A stretch of DNA of 64,000 nt from the NCBI GenBank assembly GCA_037349105.1, contig JAYJMM010000028.1, positions 1,054,001 through 1,118,000 of the forward strand. Reading direction: 5' to 3'. Of the stretch, positions 46,201-57,741 are shown in pieces; position 1 is the first letter of the stretch, and the number at the start of each line of letters is the position of its first letter. Under the pieces are notes generated by a model. It was not told the DNA's origin and did no database searches. It saw only the letters and a program-made list of their open reading frames with translations. Both the position numbers and the translations under genes were made by a program. Source of the stretch: Limnomonas spitsbergensis (Eukaryota > Chlorophyta > Chlorophyceae > Chlamydomonadales).

Positions 46201-49200
46201 CCCTCCATCCCTTGGACAGCATGTAAACAGATAATCAAAGACCTTCAGCTTGACATCCCATCGCTCGCCTCCTCCCACACAGATCTCCTCGATGCGGCCT
46301 TGTTGATCATGAAACAGTGTTGCCCAACCAGAACTGTTGCCCCTCCAAACCCTTGTGGCCAAGCCCGCCCCCGACAATGCTACCTCCCAAGAACTGTCCA
46401 GAAGAAAATATCCGCCCGTTTGCATACCATCACTGTCCTCTTCTTTGCACGACGTTTCCTCATGCGCCTGCTAAATTCTCCAGAGTTCCCCACCGCCGTC
46501 CATCCTAATACCGACCCCCACTTTGCCACACGTGCCCGGCTCCTCCTTGCACTAGAGTCTGAAACTTGCCTTGGTCAAATAAATGCCCGTCATCCACATT
46601 GCCACAACACCCCTCACCGTGGTAACTTGGTCGACCTGCTCCCTTCTCTCCCTGCTTCCGATGGCCCTGACCCCCATGCTACCTGGTCCAACTGGATCCA
46701 CACATGCGACGCGCACATACGCTCCACCCGGAGGCGCATCCGAAACACCACTAAGCCACATAGTGAACGCAATACCCACCGACGACGTCTGACACGCCTT
46801 CTCTTCACTTCCCCCCGTCAGGCCCACAACATCATCTTCCAGGATTCCACAGACACCGTATCTTCCGAAATCACCTCAGTCCGTAATACAACCACCCAAC
46901 ACCTTCTTACTGACCCAACGGACATGGTTCAATACACTGAATCCCACTTCGGCAGAGAATGGGCGCATGACCCCTCCCTCCCTACCCATGATCCCTTTCC
47001 TTGGGCGGCCACAGGCGCAATTGATGCATTCACTCTTGACACGCCTGCCAAATCCCACTCCACACCAACTTCTACCCTGCTTCCATATGTCACCCGAACA
47101 CACCTCTTTCATCGTGTCCTCCACAAATTATCCAACAATAAAAAGCCAGGCCCAGACGGTGTCCCCAATGAACTCCTTCGCATCATGCCATCTTCATTCA
47201 AGTCCTCCATACGTAACCTCCTTATCCTCATGTGGGTCACTGGCTCTACCCCAGACACATGGAAAGTCTCACATACCACTCTTCTCCATAAAAAGGACGA
47301 CCCCTCTATCCTGACAAATAAACGACCCATTGGCATGCACAACACTATCTACAAACTTTGGACTCGTTTTGTCAGTACTGTCATATCTGAATTTTCTGAG
47401 GACCACTGCATACTCAGTCCTTCCCAAGAAGGGTTCCGAGCTAAACATAACACCTCTCGCCATCTGCAACGTCTTGTACATCTTCTAGAGGATGCCCAAG
47501 CATCCAACCGCAATATCTACATTGCCTATGTGGACCTCACTAACGCATTCAACACCATAAACCATGACAAGCTCTACCGTATTATGGATACCCTAGGATA
47601 CCCTGAAGATTCTGTCGATGTCATCAAAGGCATCTACACTAATGCCTCTACCCGTATCATTCTCCAGCGGTCTTCAGGTCTTGCTACTCATCCTATCCCT
47701 GTGGGTCGAGGCACCATTCAGGGGGACACTCTGTCTCCCCTGGTTTTCAATATCTACATGGAACCTTGTCTCAGATGGTGCAACACTGGTGGCCATGGCT
47801 TCACCCCCTCATGTGCTATCCCCCTAGGCATGAAACACCCTTGTGCCCTCACTCTCTCCACCCTCGCCTTTGCTGATGATATGGCCCTTCTCTCGCATTC
47901 TCACGTTCGCCTCCTTCATCAACTTCAAAAACTCACTGATTATTGCACATGGGCAGGTCTGACGCTCAACGCTTCCAAATGTGCACTTACTGGGGCGGCT
48001 CACCATGCAGCTCTTACAGGATTGGCCCACACTATTGCCGAGCAAACCGCCCTCCTTCATGCCCAACTACACAATAAATTTTTTGTGAACGGCATCCCCT
48101 TTCCATTCTTCCCTCCCTCAAAATCTTACAAATACCTTGGTGTTTACATCAACACCCTTCTCAGCTTTAAAGATCATCTCGATGCCATCACTGCCACTAT
48201 CCAAGCGAAATCACGTAGCCTCATCATGGCCGATGTCGCCCCCCAACACATTCTCATGATCATCAACAGGGTCCTTCGCCCTAAAATTACGCATTCCCTA
48301 TCCATTGCACCTTTCTCAGAAGTGGATATACGGATACTCGATACCCTGCTTGCCAGAGTCCTCCGCATTTGCATGAATCTTGGCCACTCCTACCCCACCG
48401 CCCTTATACTCACACCCACAGATCGGGGGGGTGTTGGCCTCACCTCCCTCCTGACAGATTACACCCAGATTTCCGCCCTTACCCTCACCCGAGCCCTGAA
48501 CGATGAAGGTTCCCTCGGAACCCTCACTTCTGGCGTTTTGAACCAACAACTGGACACTCATGGACAACTCCCCCTCACGTCGCTTGTGCGACCCACTAGA
48601 ACTTTTCACTCGTTACCGCTCCCCATGCGTCAACTTTCCCTCATGCACCATGCTCAACTTGCTCTCCATCGTTGCTCATCAGGCCCTTCCCCTATTACCT
48701 CTGGAGTTCAAGAACTCCTCGGCAATGCCATGTGGCGACAACTGACCCACATCCTCTCACCCACACCTCCTCCACCTGACACTACCCTGCCATTTATGCC
48801 TATTCCTCCCTACACTCCAACACCACAGAGTTCCACCCTCCTCATCACTCCAGAACTACTCCATCCTCTTTGTCGTCTGGGCATCACGTCCTTGGAACCA
48901 CTTACCGTCATGACTGGACCTCACATTTCTACCTTCCAGCCATCCACGTACCTGTCTGCAACATTCAAAGGTAAAGCGCGCCGTCGTTGGATACAACAGG
49001 CCCAAGTCTCGCTCAACCGTATCACCCTGCTCCTTAATGGGCATCCCTCTGACCAAGCCCTCAGCTACACGCGCTTTTCTGCACTCCCCCTCCATCAGCG
49101 CCACATCACGATCGCCCATGACTTCTCCCAACTCCCTCAGGTTGTCTCGACCACCCTCCCCCACATCGCCTCTGCTCCCAGTGCCGACCAGGCCCTTGGT

Positions 49201-49692
49201 CTCCTCCCCCAATGCTTCTCCCCACGCCCTCATGCAACTTCAAAGCGCGCCCGTCCCACTATCCCCCGTAGTACTCATACCCGCGCTCCAGAGCTCTTTC
49301 CCAACCCAGGCCTTCCCTCTAGCCCACCCCTTCCTCATGCTCCCTTTGTCCTACACTTGGGCACAACACCATGCCCCCTACTCCCCCACCATCCCAACTA
49401 CATTCTCGACCTTTCATGCCCCCCTCCCTCTCCTCCCCCTGTCCCTTCCACCTTGCCCCACATCCCTCCTCCCACATTGTTTGTCCTGGACCTGGCTGCA
49501 CCCCCCGGTCCCCCACTCCCTCATCATCATGACTACATTCTAGACCTCTCATGCCCCCCTCCCCCGCCCCCCCCCCGTCTATGCCCCCCCACGACTCGCT
49601 CAGGATTGTTGGATCAACCGTTCGTCTCGTCCACCCTATCGTTCCTCTACCCCACACCACCCTCCCTTAAACCGTACATCCCTCTCACGTAA
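43296..49692 (+). CDS. LINE ORF2: cysteine protease-like, AP endonuclease, reverse transcriptase
   Basis: One long frame, probably starting after a C/T-rich spacer that is open by lack of stops. A Josephin-like domain spans about 44276-44840 (Cys at 44314, His at 44695, Asp at 44740). The AP-type endonuclease (45178-45945) has TFNHQGLR, GQET, GGDFN (about 45655-45669), MIDDILLS and SDH (45898-45906). RT (about 47100-48170) has KKPGPDGVPNELL, the motif GFRAKHNT, VDLTNAFNTI, GTIQGDTLSPLVF and catalytic FADD (47869-47880). The end is proline-rich with a two-unit repeat. The frame stops at 49690-49692, but the protein must continue in the next frame; a slip in the C-tracts at about 49553-49595 is the likely cause. 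Confidence 0.8.
44276..44840 (+). other. Josephin-like cysteine protease domain in LINE ORF2
   Basis: YFERQVAQYCQLHAYNNLVQ resembles the active-site helix of Josephin proteases (E/Q, C, H, NNL pattern). About 127 residues later, GHASTLLKYNGAWIWLD gives His then Asp with the same 15-residue spacing as the Josephin His/Asn pair. The known role of the family is deubiquitination. In the LINE it could protect proteins from degradation or process the polyprotein; this is inference. OTU-type or another papain-like fold is the alternative. Confidence 0.6.
49340..49605 (+). repeat. Two-unit Pro-rich coding repeat in ORF2
   Basis: The pattern FVLxLxxxPxPxLPHHxxYILDLSCPP occurs twice, about 125 bp apart. 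It ends in long C-tracts (49553-49595) that probably contain the frameshift. Confidence 0.75.
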
Positions 49693-52600
49693 GCGGACAT
49701 TACCAGACCAAGCACACCCACATACGGACCCCGCCTGTCCCTTGCTTCCTCCTTCCCCTACCCGTCCCCTTGACCTCGGCCTCACAAACCTCCAACGTCA
49801 AGGGCTCTGGCGTTTACGCTCCACAAATCCCCATCCCCGCACCCAATGGGTCCCATCCTCTGCGAACCAAGATCACTCATGCATCGACCAACACGTCTCC
49901 TTTAACATAAATCCTGTCCATCCTGACTTCGACATCATACCACCACATTCCTTCACTATCCAGATTGGACTCCACTCACCCTCTTCCGGCCCGTAACACC
50001 CTCCCCCCTTACCTTCCGCCCCTGCCTCTGATCCGCAACCCCTTCCATGGCAATGTCACTATGCCTACCTATACCGCCCAAATGGCACTCTTGTTGGTTG
50101 CATCCCTGCCCGCCGCCTGCACTGGCTTCGTGCATGCTATGATCATACGAAACTTACCCTTCCTGCCCTACACCTCGCCCACTCTGAGGGTTCCTTCGAG
50201 CAAGATCTTGCTTCCCTTCTTGCCCGATACCCCATTCATACCAAGCACAAAACAGGAACCGCGCCTAACACGACTTGGTGTCTCCCGGAACCCATGATGC
50301 AAGTGCTCTCAGATACCATGTCCACCCATCTCCACCGTTTTGCTTCTCCTCTCGACGTCTCCTACCATGCACGCACATACTATACCACCCACCATCACGA
50401 TTGTCTTTTTGGGGCTCTCCATAATGCGTACTCCACACCTTGGACCGGCAGCTCGTTCGTTCATCCAGACTTCAAGATAAAAACAATCACAAAGGCAATC
50501 CGTTGGGCCGTCTCATCCGCCAGCATGACTACGGTACCCACATGCACTATTATCCTTACCCCAGTTTGGAAGAACTCATCTTTCATGAATTGGACCTCCC
50601 ATGCCAATATGGTTCATGTTCTGACTCTTCATACCGACCCCAACTCTCGCTTTTCAGCCCCGGACCACTTGGCACACATCTACACAGCAACCCAACCAAC
50701 ATACGGCACTCCCAAATGGCCACTACAACTTCTTGTCATTGGTAACACAGAGGGCCTCGCTCGCTTCTACCCTGACCCACCTTCCACTGCTCCAGTCGAT
50801 TCCAATGTGCACACACTATCTGGACATGGACACCCACCTGGTACCACACCTGCCCACCGTCCACACCCACCCACCCGGCGCCAATCCCAACTTCCCGGTT
50901 CGCATGCGAAATGGCAACACCCCGCTGGATTCTCTGTAGCCTCCCACCTACACACGCACACTACCCCGCCTACCCCTCTCCCACTTGCCCCACTCACTTT
51001 CCCCCTTATCCTTTTCGATGAACTCCGATCTCTCTACCCCCCTACCTATCCACTTGCTTGGCCGTTGCTTCCGGCATACTACACAGACGGAGCTTGTATA
51101 CAGGATGACGCCGGCAATAACTTGATAGGGGCTGCCTTTTACTTCACTGTCGATGGCTCCACCCATACAGTCAACCCTACTGGAAAATGTGAAACGAACA
51201 CTATCACCAGGGCTGAACTTGGAGGCATTCATGCAGCCCTCGATCATGCCCATACACCTTCTGGCCCCGCCTTGACCATTGCCCCTTCCCTTACTATCTT
51301 CACTGACAGTCTTTGCAGCATGTACCTCATACAGAAAGCTGTCTTTTACCCACATGATCTCCTTGAGGACAAGCATGCACCGCTTCTCCTGGCCATCCGC
51401 CGCCTACTCCTTTCACGGGCCAACATAGGCCTACCAACGCTCATCCAGAAGGTGAAATCACATATTGGTATTATCGGCAATGAACTTGCTGACATTGGGG
51501 CAACACGAGCCTTGGACGCACCCAGCACTTGTACATTTAACCTTTCCCATATCAACAACCAGTACATGGCTTCCCTCCCAGCTTGGCCTTGCCTACCCCA
51601 AGACGATACTCAAACGGATACAAACGACACCCCTTGGTTCACTTCTGACCTCACCTCCTCTATCAAGGCACACCTTCACTCTTCTTGCCCTCACGTTACG
51701 GACGGTGACACCACCATATCTTGTGCTACTTATACCCGCATAATCGAAGAAAATGCCCACTCTTTACCCTTGTATAACAATCACATGTGGCAGTCTTCTG
51801 CTTGCCACTTTTCTCTGAAGCGCTGCATCCTCCGTATGCGAGCCAACCTCTTATGGACAGCTAAACGGGCACTTCTCTTCCGTATTCCCTACAAAACAAC
51901 AGTGCGCTCGTTTACCGATGGCCTTTGCCCCATATGTACACCACCTCCTACTGGCCCTCCTGACGCTACTTCTGACACACAGGGACACATGTTTGGAAGA
52001 TGCAGGCATCCCCGTATGCAGGCCTCTTATATCTCCCGACACAACAAGGCCCTCTGCCTCATCCAACGTTCCCTCCACAGAGGCACAAAGAGTGGAATGT
52101 TCACAATTATGGATGCCACACCCGCTACATCCCTCCCACCAGGAGTCTATGACACCCGTATCCCGCAATGGATGCTTCCCGCTGTCCCCCCTGCCACACT
52201 CTGCCGCCTTCGTCCTGATCTCCTCTTAATTGAAGGCCTTACCATTGCCGATCTCCACAGTTATCCTCCCGCCCGGCTTGCCGACCCTGCCTTCCTTCTT
52301 GACCTCCAACACCGTTGTACCATCCATGTTATTGAGCTCGGGTTTACCTCCAATCTACAATTCTGCCTGTCCCACAAATCCACACAACATGCACAGTTAG
52401 TACAATTGCTTCGCTCCGCAGGATGGAACCTCACTACACCTGTTATAGACCCTCTCCACATTCCTGCCCCCCACCCTCTTACATATCTGTTACCCCCCCC
52501 TGCTAAAGACATCCTCTACCCCTATGTTCACCTCGTCATCATTGGTTGCTCTGGCATTTTCTATAAAGATATCATGCACCTCTTTCCAGTCCTTGGTATC

Positions 52601-52750
52601 ACACCCTTCAACGTCCCCCCACTGCTCAAACAACTAGCAGTTCACACTGTCCAATCTGCCTATTCCATTCATCGACTTCGCCGTTACCTTGAAAACAGTC
52701 CACCCGACTGCCGTCCAGCATCTCCCCCTGTTCTCACTGACCCGCCATAG
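49693..52750 (+). pseudogene. LINE ORF2 C-terminal part: RNase H, zinc finger, restriction-like endonuclease
   Basis: It reads in another frame than the RT part, with one TAA at 49994-49996, then open to TAG at 52748-52750. RNase H (about 51077-51515) has YTDGACIQDDAG, TRAELGGIHAAL, FTDSLCSM and KSHIGIIGNELAD. After it, CPIC...GHMFGRC (about 51931-52010) fits a CCHC finger, and RPDLLLIEG...IHVIELGF (about 52212-52350) fits the PD-(D/E)xK core of a restriction-like endonuclease. The segment upstream of 50294 (YLYRPNGTLVGCIPARRL) is in the same frame, so the ATG at 50294 is internal. Confidence 0.75.
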
Positions 52751-52820
52751 CCCCTTTCTCCCTTTAAGGGTATACAGACCGGGGCTTGGGCGTCTCGTCA
52801 ACCTGTACTTCCCAAAATCC

Positions 52821-52857
52821 ACGCCGCATCGGCGTTCTCTTTTCTTTTTCTTTTACA
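52821..52857 (+). other. LINE 3' end: hairpin and pyrimidine tract
   Basis: ACGCCG-CAT-CGGCGT (52821-52835) is a perfect 6-bp hairpin, followed by a T/C-rich run ending TTTTACAG. The hairpin may be the 3' structure recognised by the LINE RT. The tail also resembles a spliceosomal 3' splice site. Confidence 0.5.
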
Positions 52858-53517
52858 GAGAGGCTGGGACACCCAGTTTGCTTTGACGCTGTTGCTGTAG
52901 GCAGCTATGCCCACCGCCTGCGTAACTATTGGCAGAATATATGTTCCCCCGCTTCTTTGCAGTTGGTTATGATGTCCTTTGTTCGTGATGATACATTGCG
53001 CCTGACCGACATACTGGATCATGGAAGAGAACCCCGTACCTGTTTCAAAGTTAACAGGTACCCATATCATCCAGCCAATATATTGAACGAACCTCTACGA
53101 GTTTTTCCAACAATGGTTGCAAGGATTGAATCTTATGCGTTCCGTCCCAACCCTGAATATGAACCTGGACTTGTTTTGGAAACAGATCAAACAGGACTTG
53201 TCACTAGACACGCTCTGACTATTCATGAGCGTGAACGTGCCATGGGATATGCGACTGACTGTACTGCTGGCCAAGATTTGATCTTTTCTGTGTGTCACAG
53301 GATCGTTGGAGGCGCTTTCGATGCTAATGCTGTCAGTCATCTGCTTGCTGTTGGACTAGCAGTTCGATTTGCAGCTGTTCCGCCGTCGCAGGAAATGTTT
53401 TCTGCTTTCAATAATTTTCTCCCTCATTCCTTTGCCACTTCAGGACTGGAGCTGGGGGGGATGGTGATCAGATATCTCAGCAGCTTAATCATTTATTTGC
53501 TGCTGGAGATTCCCTGA
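52858..53517 (+). pseudogene. DNMT domain of family B, right part
   Basis: It continues from 40633 with ERLGHPVCFDAVAVGSYAHR and RNYWQNI, then the C-terminal NERERAMG-equivalent IHERERAMGYATD at about 53222-53258. A run of seven G at 53454-53460 is followed by loss of frame: reading on in the -1 frame gives an open path into integrase. This is either a 1-base deletion or a -1 frameshift site. Confidence 0.8.
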
Positions 53518-56162
53518 TCTTACATGCAGCTCAGTCCTTAGCGGCTGAGTTCATAGAGCAGCCCATGACCCGTGAGGAAGAGTCTCACTCATTCGCAGAT
53601 ATCTGGTTGGATAATAATGCCATGCAATATTTGAGGCGTACCACTGACACAATGTTGCCCATGCTGACCCCTGTAGAACGCAAGCGTCTTCAACGACGAG
53701 CTGCGCTTTATCTCTGGTCTGCCGAAAAGAGTATTCTATATCGACGAATGCCAGGCGGTACAACCAAGGTGGTACCACCCCATGCTGACCGGTTGGCACT
53801 CGTTCACAAAATGCATGTAGAAAATGGTCATTATGGCAGGCGCCGCACGACGGGGCTTGTCATGATGACTCACTGGTGGGTTGGTTTATATAATGACTGC
53901 AAAAGAGTGGTCCAGTGCTGCGAGGCCTGCGATTACACTAAAGTATCGTTTAATGCCATGCAGCCTGTTATGCATCCCTTACCCATCAGAGGATTAATGT
54001 ATCGATGGCACCTGGATCTTTCTGGTCCTTATACGGCTTCTAACCGTGGACACACCTATGTTATGGTAGCTGTAGAAAGCTACTCGAAATGGGTTGAGGT
54101 ATTTCCTATGACTGCTAAATCATCTAAAGAAGTAGCTTACCATTTCCTGTACGGCATATTGGCACGATTTGGGGCATGCGCTGAAGTAGTCACAGACGGT
54201 GGTGGGGAGTTTCAAGGTGAAATGGACTCACTGCTTGTCCGTGCTATGATTGATCATAGAGTTACCAGTTCTTTCCATCCCCAAGCCAATGGGCAAGCGG
54301 AGAGGCTGGTGAAGACAGTAAAAACTGCATTATCAAGGCATTTGCATGTTTCAAGAGAACCTCGAGAATGGGACATGTATGTGCCCTGGATAGCACTCGG
54401 GTACCGAGTCACTAAGCATGCCAGCACCTTGATGAGTCCCTACCAGCTGCTGTTTTCCTGTGAACCAATCATCCCTCCCGCTATCATGGAAAGGTTGAAT
54501 GGGGATCAGACAGTGGATTACCTGGATGTGGATGCTGCTGCTGAACTTGTACTGTCCCGTTCTGAATTGCTAGCCAAGAACTGTGTGATGGTCGGCCAGA
54601 ATCTTCTGGTTGCTCAACAGCGAGATACCCTGCGTTATGCAAGGCTTCGTAGTGGAGGTTACCTCCCATCAATAGCTAAGTATACTGAGGGGCAGTTTGT
54701 GTATGTGCGGGATGAGAACCGACTGCACTCCACTGCAAGACCTTACGTACTTCGAGTATTTGATGTACGGCCAAGTGGAGTCATTGTCTTGGTTGGTCGC
54801 AATGGGGTGACTGTGGCTGAGAACGCTATTAACTGCGCACCATGTCATCTGCCCATAGAGGGACTCTTACTCCCATCCAAAAGATGGCAAAAACCAGCAC
54901 CAGATTTCCCTTGTCAGAGATTTCTGCTGCCTGATAATGCTAAGGAAATGATTCTGTGTGGTAGTTGTGGTCGAGGCACACATACGTACTGTTTGGTACC
55001 ACGGCTTACTACTTTCCCTGCTGGTTACTGGATATGTGAGCAATGCAGGACTGCGGGAGCTGACGCTACTGGTGCTGCACGACGAGATGTTGCGGCAGAA
55101 CTGGAGGAACCAGCGGCCGCCGTGACAGGTTATCAGCTACGGCCTGCTAAGCAAAAGAAGGCAGGAAGGGTGATGGGAGCCGCCAATGGCGGTGGCCTTG
55201 TTGAGGATGAAGGAGAAGGACCCGCTGAAGACAAGGAGGATGACGCAGATTGTCTTACCGGGACCGCCGCAGGCGGTGCCGGAAGCAATGCGATTGAGCT
55301 TGTCGGGACTGGCGCGGTTGTCAGCAAAGAGGAAATCGCTGAGGAGGTGCAACCTGATGATCAGCGCCCTACCCGTGCATCTGTGAGAATCCGCGTCCCC
55401 AACAAGAGGTTCGAAAGCCATGTCACTCATCCTTGGGTGCCCCCAGATTTCATCAACTGGGGTGTTCGTGGAGATGCGGTGGATGCTCTGAAGTCTTTAA
55501 TGCCTGGAGTGTGGCGAGAGCGCGATGAGGCCGCGGTCTACTTGGGCAACAGGGTGCCAGGAGGATGGTCGTACCAACTCTACCCTCCTTCACCTCTCAC
55601 CATTGAAGACAGCGACTGCAACACCTTGTTGGACTGCCTTGATCTATCCCTGTCCCCCAGCATTCTATTGCTGTTCAAGGATAATGGGCAAGCCACCAGG
55701 CTTCTGCAGAACAGCCAGCTTTACCCTTACCCTCGATCCCTCCACGTTCTTACCAATTCGGGCATCGGTGTCAAAATCCCTGCAGACTACTGTGCTGATC
55801 CGCTGCAACCCTCCACCTACGAGTTTCTGCTGCGACAGCATGGGCTGCACGTTCTTATCACAAACCCTCCGGCTGAATACGCTGATATCTCCTGTGCTCT
55901 TGCGGTCAAGTATGCACGTCACGTGGCCTGCTGCTTAGTCTCCCAAGATTTCCTGACGTGTCATCCAGCTAGGTTTGAGTGGCTGTCCCAACTACGGAGA
56001 GAAAGGCGGCTTGTCATTTTGCAGTCTGTCAGCTTCACAGCAGGTCTGGGAGTTAACCGGTCCATTCACGGTTGCTGTAGCAATAAAGTATGGATCCTTG
56101 TGTTTGCATCGGCAGCTATCCGTTCTCGGATGATCTCACCAATGCACACGTTCATCCGTTGA
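53518..56162 (+). CDS. Family-B integrase, PHD finger and C-terminal NPP domain (copy 2)
   Basis: The frame is open from the G-run to TGA at 56160-56162; the first ATG is at 53565 (865 codons). The HHCC zinc domain is HVENGHYG...CCEAC. The DDE core has WHLDLSGPY, VVTDGGGEFQG and GQAERLV. A PHD finger follows (54915-55050), but its second cysteine is Phe here (CQRF), while copy 1 keeps it. An acidic linker leads to about 180 residues (55600-56160) holding ADYCADPLQPS, LITNPPAEYADI and HVACCLVSQDFL, possibly a class-I methyltransferase of the N6-adenine type. This is the best-preserved pol part of family B in the window. Confidence 0.75.
55600..56160 (+). other. Putative second methyltransferase-like domain with NPP motif
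   Basis: NPP at 55863-55871 lies in a hydrophobic strand (HVLITNPPAEY), preceded by ADYCADP and followed by a strand VACCLVSQDF, which is the order of motif IV and the next strand in Dam-like N6-adenine methyltransferases. The aromatic residue normally after NPP is Ala, and motif I is not obvious, so activity is doubtful. It is conserved in copy 1 at about 8254. Confidence 0.35.
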
Positions 56163-56934
56163 TACATTAACGTCTTGCTTTCTAGTTACAGATTATAACT
56201 GAGTTTCCTTCGTTTGATTTGACAATTGACTGTGTATCTGAGAGGAATTTTCACTGGATCTGGGGGGGGTTCTGGGAAATAGGATTTGAATTTGCTGATG
56301 CTGAGAATTGTGAGCCAAAGTGGAACTGAATGACTATGAACATCTGCCTTACGTTAGAACTATTATATATTTGCTCAAAACTGATATTTAGGTTGATACT
56401 TGATTCAAACAAAACAAAACAAAATTGTGTGCAGTTTTCAATATCTGGGGGGGAAGAAGGTTGTTGTGCATAATACGCACTTTTAGGTTTTAGGAGGTGT
56501 CTACCGTGAGGTGGCATTCTCATATGTATGGCGCGAGCTTATAGGCATCCTCGATCAGGTGTTAGGTAGGTGATCGGGAAGTTTGAGATGGTGTGGATTG
56601 GGAAACCAATTGCACTAGAGCAGGGCTGATGTAGTCTTCTGGACTTGGGGTCGATTGGGCCCTGGGGGAAGGTGAACAGTACCGATGGTGACGTGAACTG
56701 GGCTCTTCAGCTTGAAGAGGGTCCCTTAAAGCGACTGTGGCGAGTTACGGTAATGCGTAAAAGTCACAGCTAACGTACGCATTATATCGGAGGTCATTTT
56801 TCCTACCGGTACTTGTGCCCCATGGACTCTGGGCAGGGCCCAGGGGTGGGAAATCTGATAACAATACGCAGTTCTTAAAACGCTGTCGTACTTGTTTATT
56901 ACTGCCTCCAGTGTTTTTCGATCTGGGGGGGGAA
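56163..56934 (+). other. Family-B 3' untranslated region (copy 2)
   Basis: Homologous to 8485-9328, with the same two G-rich purine tracts (about 56444-56456 and 56924-56934). No coding frame is evident. Confidence 0.5.
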
Positions 56935-56995
56935 TGTCTTGTGTTCTTTTCGCTTGGTGCACCCATTCCTTAGGGTGCACCTCTGTGCCGCGACA
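56935..56995 (+). repeat. 61-bp TGTC...GACA unit (B copy 2)
   Basis: It differs by one base from 9329-9389 and has the same 9-bp stem hairpin. Unlike copy 1, no second unit follows at the end of the element. Confidence 0.85.
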
Positions 56996-57736
56996 GCTGT
57001 CACGACGTATGACTGCACCGTGCGTTTGACTGCGCCAACTGCTTTTTCGGTTGGAAGTTTATGTGTGAACCTGTACAAGTGTGTTTGCCGTCGTAGAGGA
57101 TCCCGAACTGGGTCCTTTACTTTTTCTTTCTTACTTGATTTCACGGCCTACAATAGACTCTTAACGTTTCTAGCTATTGTTCCTGATTATCGATCTGCAA
57201 GTTAATCGTCAATCCAAGTCTTACTAAGGGGAAACTGGCAGAGCAGCTAGGCCAACAGCGACCCTATAAGCATCAACAAGTCTCCTAATACGAAGCTGGC
57301 AGTGCATCTAGGCCAACAGTCGACTATCTGCAGCAATTAGAGTTATTCCTGCCTCTTAACAAGGCATATCTCCAGCCTTACATCTGGATATTACCACCAA
57401 CCCACCATCACATCTCCAACCTACAGCCTTTCCTTTGGCTCCAAGTCGACCATCTGATTCATCAGAGATATCTTCAATCACCAGAAGTCGCCAAGCAAGC
57501 GACTCACCACAACTGATCAACGGCCACATTCGCCCAAGGTCGTCCCGAGAAGTCTATAAGTACCTCAGGAGTCGAGGCTTTACGAGATCTTGTCAATAGT
57601 ATCGAAGAAGTCCAGGTGAAGTAGCTAGAGCTATCACCTGTTATCGAGCTGAGTTCACTGAGTTACAGCAGTGGATCGAGAAGCTCCTACTATAACCTCT
57701 GTAAGAGTTTATTAGTACTTGTTTAAGAAAGAAAAA
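56996..57736 (+). other. Family-B terminal region with UGUAA signal and A-rich tail (copy 2)
   Basis: Homologous to 9390-10115. TGTAA at 57700-57704 is about 19 bases before AGTACTTGTT (ending 57723), which is followed by TAAGAAAGAAAAA and then the target duplication. The order signal, end, A-rich tail is what a polyadenylated transcript would leave. Confidence 0.6.
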
Positions 57737-57741
57737 GGATG
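57737..57741. repeat. Target-site duplication GGATG, right of B copy 2
   Basis: It matches 40167-40171. Confidence 0.8.

Larger units (their letters stand above)
40634..52857 (+). mobile_element. Dualen/RandI-like LINE, about 12.2 kb
   Basis: It is inserted in the family-B DNMT. Continuous protein homology places the host at ...GFQELV (to about 40633) and at ERLGHPVCFD (from about 52858). It encodes an ORF1 and a large ORF2 with a cysteine-protease-like domain, AP-type endonuclease, RT, RNase H, zinc finger and restriction-like endonuclease. Two endonuclease types in one ORF are the hallmark of the Dualen/RandI clade. No target duplication is seen at the junction. The 3' end has a perfect hairpin and a pyrimidine-rich tail rather than poly(A). 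Confidence 0.8.
40172..57736 (+). mobile_element. Family-B insertion, 5'-truncated copy 2, with nested LINE
   Basis: The insertion starts inside the DNMT domain (first readable residues MHFSICMLRNG) and ends with TTAAGAAAGAAAAA after the shared end AGTACTTGTT. It is flanked by a 5-bp duplication. Without the LINE it is about 5.3 kb. It encodes part of the DNMT, integrase, PHD finger and an NPP domain. RT and RNase H are lacking because the copy is 5'-truncated. Confidence 0.85.
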
